A stretch of 23,003 bases of DNA from positions 1 through 23,003 of the forward strand of contig DHGW01000071.1 in NCBI GenBank assembly GCA_002402965.1, in the 5' to 3' direction. The stretch is from Bacteroidales bacterium UBA4788 (lineage in GTDB: Bacteria > Bacteroidota > Bacteroidia > Bacteroidales > VadinHA17). The notes below the pieces were generated by a model that was given only the letters and a program-made list of their open reading frames with translations, was not told where the DNA came from and did no database searches. Positions 14,737 through 21,284 of the stretch are shown here, one piece after another. The translations under genes were made by a program, and so were the position numbers. The stretch's first letter is position 1, and every line of letters begins with the position of its first letter.

Positions 14737-17700
14737 TCAGACTCTCATCCCCATAAAGAGGACGTCATCAACCTGTTCATACCTGCCCATCCATTCAAAG
14801 AAGAACTCTTTCACCTGCTTCTGCTGATCCTCTGCATTTAATGGGGCAAGATCGTCAATGAGAGTCTTCAGGCGGCTGATTTTCATCTTCTTCCCGCCGA
14901 TGCCACCAAACTGGTCACAGTATCCGTCTGTAAAGAGATAAACCATGTCGCCCTCCCGGAGATGGTACTCCTGGTCATCATAGAACTTTTCAGTCACCGA
15001 TTCACCTCCCACGGATGAGCGGTTTCCCCTGACATAGTGTTGCTCACCGTCGATAACCAGTACCACGGGTCTCATAGCTGACGCGAAGATCAGCTGCCTG
15101 GTGGTCAGGTTGAATTCGCATACTACTATATCCATGCCGTCATTCGATGCCTCCAGTTCCTGGTTCTGGTTGAGCGTCGAGAAGATCTGCCTGTCGAGTT
15201 CATGAAGTACCTGCGAAGGCCTGGTGATCTTCTTGACGGTGATTATATCCTGGAGCAATGCCGTTCCGATCATTGACATGAAGGCTCCCGGGACACCGTG
15301 GCCGGTAGAGTCCGAGCAGACCACCATGAAGCGGTCCTTGTCCACCCAGTCAAACCAGAAGAAGTCGCCACTGACTATATCGCGAGGCTGGAAGAAGACG
15401 AAAGCCTCTTTGAACACCGATCCCAGGCGGGCTGTGTCAGGCAGTACACTGCTCTGAATGCGCCTGGCATACTTGATGCTCTCTGTTATGTCAAGGTTCT
15501 TCTGGGCAAGCTCTTCCTTCTGTTCGTAGACCTCTGCAGTGCGTTTCTGCAGCTCGCTCTCAAGGTACTCGCGCTGCTTCCTGTGAGCCCTCTCACGCAG
15601 CCTTACAATGACATAGACCACGGCAGCAATCAGGGCCAGCACAGACAGCAGGAACCACCATCTCTCGGTTACAGGCTTCTGTATGACAAGACTGAATGAT
15701 GCGGTGGTTGCACTCTCCGGCGCATCCCTTGTGAGGGCTTCCACGTTGAATTTGAAGTGCCCGTCACTCAGATTGTATGCAACTGACCTGTCAGAGGATA
15801 CCTCACTCCACTCATCATTGAAATTGTCAAGCCGGGTCCGGTAAACTACGTTGAGCGGATCACGAAGCGAGATGCCTGCATAATTGACCCTGACAGTATA
15901 TGACTTCCTGTAGGGGAGGTTGTATGTCTCACGGTAAGGATAGACCGTATTGTTTATCACAACCGATATGATGCCTGCCTGCGGAGGGGCTGCTTTTTCA
16001 GGCTCCAGCGCCGGATTGTATGCGATGATTCCTTCAGTGGTTCCGATATAAACTGATCCGTCAGGCATCTGTGTCATTGCATTTGCAATGCAGTCGCCCC
16101 TTACACCGAAATCAGTGCTGTATGCCCTCACGGAGCCTGTTGCAGGATTAATGATTGAGAATCCCTTCTGATGCCCTGTCCAGACCCTGCCGTCAGATGC
16201 AATGATTGCGCTGTAGCAGAAGTTGGTAAGTAACCCGTCAGCTTCAGTATAGTTAAGCACCGTGTCACCGGCAAACAGGTAGAGCCCGTTGCCGTTGGTG
16301 CCGGCACAGATGGTGCGGTCAGGTGCCACGGAGATGCTTCGTAGCTCGTTAACCCTGGTCCCCTCCATAACCATTCCTTCAGTGCGGACACCTCCGGTCA
16401 CGTGAATGTAGCAAAGCCTGTCTGTCTTTGTTGCCACAAGAACCTCCCCAGGTCTGTTGACTAAGACCTGCGAGATGTAATTGTGAGGGAGCATGTCAAG
16501 GGTTGAATAAACCGCCTTCTGCCTGCCGCTCTCCCGGTCAAGCAATAAAACACCGTCACTCGTTCCAAGCCATACATTGTCATTCTCCACGGCCACAGAG
16601 TTGATGTGATTCTGACCCGGGTTTCCAGACAGATAAAACTGGCGAACAGTGCCGTCAGGCTTCATCAGCCATATGCCGTCACTGACCGTCCCGATCCATA
16701 TGCTGCCACGGTCATCGGCAGCCCAGGAGGCAATACCTGAACCGCCTGTCTTAGCCGTAAGAGAACGGAAATCTGTAAAGCCTCCCGTCTCCGGGCTGAA
16801 ATTCCAGAGACCGCTCTTCGTACCGGCGACGATTTGTTCGCCGACTTTTCCGATGAAGGTTATCTCCTTGTTAGTCTCCGGTTTGTAAAAAGCAAATGAG
16901 TTGGTAGTCACACCTGCCAGCCCACTGTTGAAGAGGCCGATCCAGAGGTTTTCTTCACGGTCCCGGTAAAGGACCCTGACATTGTTTTCAGGGAGGCCGG
17001 AGTGCACATCATATCTGTCAGTGATCTCCATCTGGGAGAAGTCGCTGCTGAAAACAGTCTTCACTGCACCTTCATCCTGAGTGCCGATTATCAGGCTCCT
17101 GCCTGGCAAGGCGATAAGGGTGGAGACATTCATGTTGCTGAAAGTGGAGTCACCTGCTGCTGCAGCCGTCATCCCGATGCCGGTTCTTTTAATGAGCCAG
17201 AGTCCCTTGTCTCCGGTACCGGCAAACCAGGTGTCATCGTCCATGCGGACAAGCGTCTGGATCCAGCTGTATTCAAGGTCAGGAAAGGTAAGTTCACTTG
17301 TTGCTTCATCCCCATTCACAACGCAGAGATGAAGATTATCCTGGGTAGCAGCAAGAAACTTATTATTGCCGGTAAAGGCGATATCGAACAGGGTCATCTC
17401 TGCAGGCATTTTCATCCTGCTGATCCGCTCTCCTCCTCCCGGCTCAGCCATGTAAATTCCCTGTGTCTGGGTAACGATCCATACCTTATTATCAGGTCCT
17501 TCCGTGATCCGGTTGATTTTATCGGTCTCCTGCAGTTCCCTGCGTACCAATGTCCCGCCATTACTCCAGGTGAAGAGCGAACCGTCACTCATCCCCACCC
17601 ACATTGTTCCTGTCCTGTCGCAGAAAAGCGCACTGGCATTGCCTCGCGGAAGGGTATCAGTAAATGGCATGTGATGAAATGCAAAGCCGTCATAACGATA

Positions 17701-17895
17701 GAGACCGGTATCAACCCCAACCCAGAGAAGACCGCTCCTGTCCTGCTCAATGACATTGAGATAGCTCCCGGGCAGGCCGGTATACTCATCATAGATGCGG
17801 TAACTGTGGGTCTGGGCAGGTGACAGCACCGGGTGCAGCACCTGAATCAAAAACGCACAGAGTGCCGTAAGCGCAAATCTTATACTCCTGGGCAT
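14737..17895 (-). CDS. Periplasmic propeller sensor with SpoIIE/PP2C phosphatase domain
   Basis: A 1052-residue membrane protein. A signal peptide ends near residue 28 (SPAQ). Many reg_prop repeats follow to about 640 (for example SGLLWVGVDTGLYRYDG), consistent with two seven-bladed propellers, and a Y_Y_Y domain lies at about 660-740. One membrane helix is at 746-764, then a charged coiled coil at about 770-810. A SpoIIE-type PP2C phosphatase domain runs from about 830 to the end. Its metal-binding acidic residues are intact: D844 in SGD, D862 in DSTGHGVPG, D990 in FTDGY and D1044 near the end. There is no histidine kinase domain. In related systems such phosphatases dephosphorylate anti-anti-sigma factors, so a partner-switching output is likely but not shown. 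It ends the secretion operon; the preceding stop is only 2 bases before its ATG. Confidence 0.93.
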   Translation of the reverse strand: MPRSIRFALTALCAFLIQVLHPVLSPAQTHSYRIYDEYTGLPGSYLNVIEQDRSGLLWVGVDTGLYRYDGFAFHHMPFTDTLPRGNASALFCDRTGTMWVGMSDGSLFTWSNGGTLVRRELQETDKINRITEGPDNKVWIVTQTQGIYMAEPGGGERISRMKMPAEMTLFDIAFTGNNKFLAATQDNLHLCVVNGDEATSELTFPDLEYSWIQTLVRMDDDTWFAGTGDKGLWLIKRTGIGMTAAAAGDSTFSNMNVSTLIALPGRSLIIGTQDEGAVKTVFSSDFSQMEITDRYDVHSGLPENNVRVLYRDREENLWIGLFNSGLAGVTTNSFAFYKPETNKEITFIGKVGEQIVAGTKSGLWNFSPETGGFTDFRSLTAKTGGSGIASWAADDRGSIWIGTVSDGIWLMKPDGTVRQFYLSGNPGQNHINSVAVENDNVWLGTSDGVLLLDRESGRQKAVYSTLDMLPHNYISQVLVNRPGEVLVATKTDRLCYIHVTGGVRTEGMVMEGTRVNELRSISVAPDRTICAGTNGNGLYLFAGDTVLNYTEADGLLTNFCYSAIIASDGRVWTGHQKGFSIINPATGSVRAYSTDFGVRGDCIANAMTQMPDGSVYIGTTEGIIAYNPALEPEKAAPPQAGIISVVINNTVYPYRETYNLPYRKSYTVRVNYAGISLRDPLNVVYRTRLDNFNDEWSEVSSDRSVAYNLSDGHFKFNVEALTRDAPESATTASFSLVIQKPVTERWWFLLSVLALIAAVVYVIVRLRERAHRKQREYLESELQKRTAEVYEQKEELAQKNLDITESIKYARRIQSSVLPDTARLGSVFKEAFVFFQPRDIVSGDFFWFDWVDKDRFMVVCSDSTGHGVPGAFMSMIGTALLQDIITVKKITRPSQVLHELDRQIFSTLNQNQELEASNDGMDIVVCEFNLTTRQLIFASAMRPVVLVIDGEQHYVRGNRSSVGGESVTEKFYDDQEYHLREGDMVYLFTDGYCDQFGGIGGKKMKISRLKTLIDDLAPLNAEDQQKQVKEFFFEWMGRYEQVDDVLFMGMRV

Positions 17896-17897
17896 AA

Positions 17898-18887
17898 CTA
17901 TTTTTTAGGTATGATCTTAATCCGGGGCTTATAGACGGGAACTCCGCCGATAGGTGCGCTGAAGAACGGAAGATTCTCCCCGTACTGGTTCTGCACTGAA
18001 ACAACCACGTTATTGTTCCTGACCAGATCTCCCTTTCGCTTGTAAAAACGGAAATCGAGCGACTTGCCTATCTCTCCGCCGAGAATGGGCATCCGGTCAC
18101 TCGCCCATACATCTTCACCCGAGAGTGGCATGATCTCTCCCTTCCTTTCAACGGACACTACTATGAAGTCGCCATCATTGTCCCAGTCGAAGTTCCGCTG
18201 CTGGATGTAAACACACCCGCTGTCGATAAAGGGGTATATATGTGATACATTGGATGTGTCATTGTTGTTCCACATCCGGAAAGTGTACTCATAGGTAAAG
18301 GCATTGGCCCCGTCAATGGGGACATTGGCGTCTGGTTTCCTCGAGATGGCATACCTGTAGAGATTACCGTCATCACCTGAGACACCGTCACAGATGATCT
18401 TGAAAATATTGCTCAGGAACTTGGGATAATACTCACCGTCGGCCGGGTTGAAGGGGCCAAAGGTGAACCAGCGCTCATCAAGCTTGTTGTCCATGCCGAA
18501 GGTGCGGGTTGCAAGCAGTGTTCCGCTCTTGTAGTTACCTGAAGGTGATATACCGTTTGCGTCAGGATGCGTATAGCAACCCTTGCCGCCAAAGATTGAA
18601 TAAACCATCCTGGTATTCCAGAAGTTGTTGAGCTCATCCGTCTTCCCTCCGATGTCCGCATCATAAACCCTGATGTAGAAGGGATCCTTGTAATCCTTCG
18701 GCAGTGCAAAAAAGAATGTCTGGCTGAAGTCATCATCTCCCCATGATGTGATACCTCCCTCCTTCCCGAAAGTAATAAGGAAAGGTATATTCTCATCCGG
18801 ACCAGGTACTTCCTGGGCCCTGACCCCTGCGGGTGCGGCAGTGAGAATAATAAGAAACAGCGGCAATATATAGCGGGTAACTCTCAT
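17898..18887 (-). CDS. Exported protein of unknown function in a T9SS-linked operon
   Basis: A 329-residue protein I cannot assign to a named family. A clear signal peptide covers about residues 1-24 (ending GVRAQ). The mature part is rich in aromatic residues, Asp and Gly, has no membrane helix and looks all-beta. Notable segments are LPKDYKDPFYIRVYDADIGG, WNTRMVYSIFGGKGCYT, and NFDWDNDGDFIVVSVERKGE, the last with an Asp/Asn cluster that could bind calcium. There is no lipobox, no PKD domain and no recognisable sorting domain at the C-terminus, which ends in a basic IKIIPKK. The start is set by AAGGAGG four bases upstream. It sits between the PD40-PKD gene (15-base gap) and the sensor phosphatase (2-base gap), so it probably acts at the cell envelope with them. 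Confidence 0.8.
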   Translation of the reverse strand: MRVTRYILPLFLIILTAAPAGVRAQEVPGPDENIPFLITFGKEGGITSWGDDDFSQTFFFALPKDYKDPFYIRVYDADIGGKTDELNNFWNTRMVYSIFGGKGCYTHPDANGISPSGNYKSGTLLATRTFGMDNKLDERWFTFGPFNPADGEYYPKFLSNIFKIICDGVSGDDGNLYRYAISRKPDANVPIDGANAFTYEYTFRMWNNNDTSNVSHIYPFIDSGCVYIQQRNFDWDNDGDFIVVSVERKGEIMPLSGEDVWASDRMPILGGEIGKSLDFRFYKRKGDLVRNNNVVVSVQNQYGENLPFFSAPIGGVPVYKPRIKIIPKK

Positions 18888-18890
18888 CTT

Positions 18891-18897
18891 CCTCCTT
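18891..18897 (-). promoter_or_regulatory. Strong Shine-Dalgarno site of the unknown exported protein
   Basis: The minus strand reads AAGGAGG, four bases before ATG 18887, in a 15-base gap after the PD40-PKD gene. It fixes the start. Confidence 0.6.
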
Positions 18898-18902
18898 AAT
18901 AA

Positions 18903-20348
18903 TCAATTTCCGTTTACTGATACCTCAATGTCCTTGCAGACACACACCTCACGCACAACTCCCCTTGCGTCAGGTGCTGAACTGACTATCAGCTGAATGT
19001 TATATCTTCCCGGAAGCATATAAACCTTTGACACTTCCAGGCCTGTTGAAACAGTTTCATCTCCGAAGTTCCAGTAGTAACGGTCAATCTTCATGCCTGG
19101 CAGGTATGTGGGACCGGCATTCAGGATCAAAGTTTCTCCGGCCCTGATAGTATCCGGAGAGGCAATTACAGGCTGCTCTATATCAGTTATCTCCAGTTCG
19201 TACGAAGCCTGTCTCTTTTCAATACCTCCGGTTATAAGGTTAACTATATCAAGGCTCACGTCATAGATCCCGGGGCCGGCATAGCAGTGCTCCGCCGTTA
19301 TGCCCACTGCCCTGTTTCCGTCACCGAAGTCCCACTCCCACCTGAACCCGGTCTTGACGGTGTCCTGTTTGAGGGCATTCTCCTCGATGAATTCATAGCA
19401 GTAACTGTTTTTCTGAAGCGTATCGCATGTGGACCAGCGGATAATTGTTGAGGCGAAGCTGTAAATATCGTCGTTGAAGTTGCGGCGGTTAGACGCGAAG
19501 AATCCTTTCAGCCCTCCCTGCCCGGCATAGAAGGCAAAATCATCGGCCTCTGAATTGACAGGCTCGTCAAGCGCCACGGGGGTGGTCCAGGAGCCATATG
19601 CCAGGTTTGAGTACCAGATATCCAGCCCGCCTTTTCCTCCCGGTCTGTCTGAGGCGAAGTAGAGCCTCCCGGAGCTGTGCAGGAAGGGATGAATCTCGGC
19701 AGCATTACTGTTTACTTCCGGGCCCAGGCTGGCCGGCGTTGACCACCTTCCGTCAAGGCTCTCGCACATGTATATGTCATATTTGCCCTGGCCGCCCGGC
19801 ATGTCAGAACAGAAGAAGAGATATCTGCCGTCAGCAGACACAAAGGGATAGGATAAATTGTATTCCGGGTTGTTATATTCAAAAGGCGTGATATCCGTCC
19901 ACTGCGAGCCGCTCCGCCTGGCGGTAAAGATTCCAAGCCTGTTGGACTGTTTCCTGCCAAGTTTGCGCCCCTCAGAGAGGTTTCGCGTGAAATAAAGCGT
20001 ATTTCCGTCAGTGGTTATTGAAGCCGGGCCGATGTTTGCATCTTTTACCAGCCCTGGAGCGAAACGGGCAGCCGAGACGGGCTCACCTTCTTCATTGAAG
20101 GGGGCGAAGTAAAGCTCGTAAAGCCTGACGCCTTCAAGGTTCTTCTTTGTGATGAACGGACTGGTCTTCCTGTTCGAACAGAAGAGAATGCCGTCATTCA
20201 TTATCACCGGAGCCATGTCATCTGACACGGAGGATATATCTGATATATGCGTTACCTCAAAGGAGCCCCTGGCCTGACCGTTAAGGAGAGTGAATGAGCC
20301 GGACAGAATGAACTGAACGATTGCGATATGTTTCAGAAGTCTCCTCAT
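18903..20348 (-). CDS. PD40 beta-propeller and PKD-domain envelope protein
   Basis: A 481-residue exported protein. ATG 20348 is chosen over an upstream ATG at 20378: it lies 4 bases after the PorP/SprF stop and gives an ordinary signal peptide (MRRLLKHIAIV... ending near NGQA, residue 26). About five PD40 (WD40-like) blades follow, about residues 45-300, including SDMPGGQGKYDIYMCE and ASDRPGGKGGLDIWYS. Two PKD domains come next, marked by WEWDFGDG (near 337-344) and YYWNFGDE (near 424-431). Two cysteines close together near the end (469 and 471) may pair with others. The propeller resembles that of PorE, the type IX secretion component of Porphyromonas gingivalis, but the OmpA-like peptidoglycan-binding domain of PorE is missing. 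It probably assists display or anchoring of the adhesin encoded two genes upstream. Confidence 0.85.
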   Translation of the reverse strand: MRRLLKHIAIVQFILSGSFTLLNGQARGSFEVTHISDISSVSDDMAPVIMNDGILFCSNRKTSPFITKKNLEGVRLYELYFAPFNEEGEPVSAARFAPGLVKDANIGPASITTDGNTLYFTRNLSEGRKLGRKQSNRLGIFTARRSGSQWTDITPFEYNNPEYNLSYPFVSADGRYLFFCSDMPGGQGKYDIYMCESLDGRWSTPASLGPEVNSNAAEIHPFLHSSGRLYFASDRPGGKGGLDIWYSNLAYGSWTTPVALDEPVNSEADDFAFYAGQGGLKGFFASNRRNFNDDIYSFASTIIRWSTCDTLQKNSYCYEFIEENALKQDTVKTGFRWEWDFGDGNRAVGITAEHCYAGPGIYDVSLDIVNLITGGIEKRQASYELEITDIEQPVIASPDTIRAGETLILNAGPTYLPGMKIDRYYWNFGDETVSTGLEVSKVYMLPGRYNIQLIVSSAPDARGVVREVCVCKDIEVSVNGN

Positions 20349-20352
20349 CTTT

Positions 20353-21282
20353 TTAAAAATACCTTGGAGATGTTGCACTTACAGCATATTCAAATTCATA
20401 CCTGAGTGACACCTCATGTGTCCCGGAGGTGTAGTTGTTCAGGTGACCAAGCTGGTAGTCATATGAGTAACCCAGCTTCAGCTGTGGGGTGACCTGAAGG
20501 TCAAGCAGCGCTACAACAGCCTTCTCGGCTATCCTGTAGGAGCTCCCCACCCAGAGAATGTCCCCGAATATCAGGTTGGCATTCAGGTCAACCTCAAGTG
20601 GCGCATGCATCGAATATCTTACAAGCACCGAGGGCTTGACCTTGAAGGCATCCGCGAACCGGATGAGCGTCCCTGCAGAGAAGTAGGTCTTGAAGATGGT
20701 GTAGTCAGGTGTCACCCTGAACTGGTCAGTCTCGTCTCTCTTGTATGTCAGCAGCGACGGAACAGAAAGACCGGCAAAATATTTGTCAGTATAATAGTAG
20801 ACGCCGGCACCCATGTTTGGAAGTGTGTACTTCATGTCACCAGTAAGAAGCGGATCCGCAGGGTTTCCGTCGGGGAACTGCAATCTGTTGTAGTTTGTAT
20901 TACTCAGATCCACGCCGCCCTTCAGACCCATCGACAGTTTGCCCCTGCCCATTCTCACTCTGTACGCGTAAAAGGCATAGATGCCTACATCCTTCGTCAC
21001 GCCGTAGGTAAGATAATCAGCCATCAGGCCCAGTGAGACCTTTTCCTTATCATTTATCGGGCTGTGCAATGAAAGAGTCTGGAACTGCGGAGCGCCTGCA
21101 ATACGCGCCCACTGCTTGCGATACGACAGGTTGGCACTCAGGGCCTCCCTGGTACCGGCATATGCCGGATTTATTACAAGCCCGTTGGTGAGATACTGGC
21201 TCGTGATGGGCACCTGCTGGGCTATGAGCACCGGTTGCAGCACCATGACGAGGAGAATGACTATGTATATCTTTCCCTTCAT
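20353..21282 (-). CDS. PorP/SprF family type IX secretion membrane protein
   Basis: A 309-residue outer-membrane beta-barrel protein. The ATG at 21282 has AGGAG upstream and gives a signal peptide MKGKIYIVILLVMVLQPVLIAQ. A longer frame opening at 21423 would overlap the upstream gene by 139 bases and has no signal at its start. The mature protein begins with QQVPITSQYLTNGLVINPAYAG, the family signature, followed by SYRKQWARIAGAPQF, and ends in alternating aromatic strands (VSLRYEFEYAV). In Flavobacterium johnsoniae SprF is needed for secretion of the gliding adhesin SprB, and PorP in Porphyromonas gingivalis belongs to the type IX secretion system. This copy begins 2 bases after the stop of an adhesin with a type B sorting domain, which indicates a dedicated pair rather than the core PorP of the PorKLMN cluster. 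Confidence 0.93.
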   Translation of the reverse strand: MKGKIYIVILLVMVLQPVLIAQQVPITSQYLTNGLVINPAYAGTREALSANLSYRKQWARIAGAPQFQTLSLHSPINDKEKVSLGLMADYLTYGVTKDVGIYAFYAYRVRMGRGKLSMGLKGGVDLSNTNYNRLQFPDGNPADPLLTGDMKYTLPNMGAGVYYYTDKYFAGLSVPSLLTYKRDETDQFRVTPDYTIFKTYFSAGTLIRFADAFKVKPSVLVRYSMHAPLEVDLNANLIFGDILWVGSSYRIAEKAVVALLDLQVTPQLKLGYSYDYQLGHLNNYTSGTHEVSLRYEFEYAVSATSPRYF

Positions 21283-21284
21283 AG

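Noticed and set aside
17002..17823. 273-codon plus-strand open frame opposite the propeller sensor
   Set aside because: Shadow of the repeat-rich reg_prop coding region; the minus-strand reading shows clear propeller motifs.
14737..17895. Hybrid two-component sensor kinase
   Set aside because: The reg_prop/Y_Y_Y front is shared with such kinases, but the cytoplasmic part has PP2C/SpoIIE metal-binding motifs and no HisKA, HATPase or receiver domain.
18903..20378. PD40-PKD gene starting at 20378
   Set aside because: This start lies inside the PorP/SprF gene and puts ten residues before a normal signal peptide; ATG 20348 fits better.
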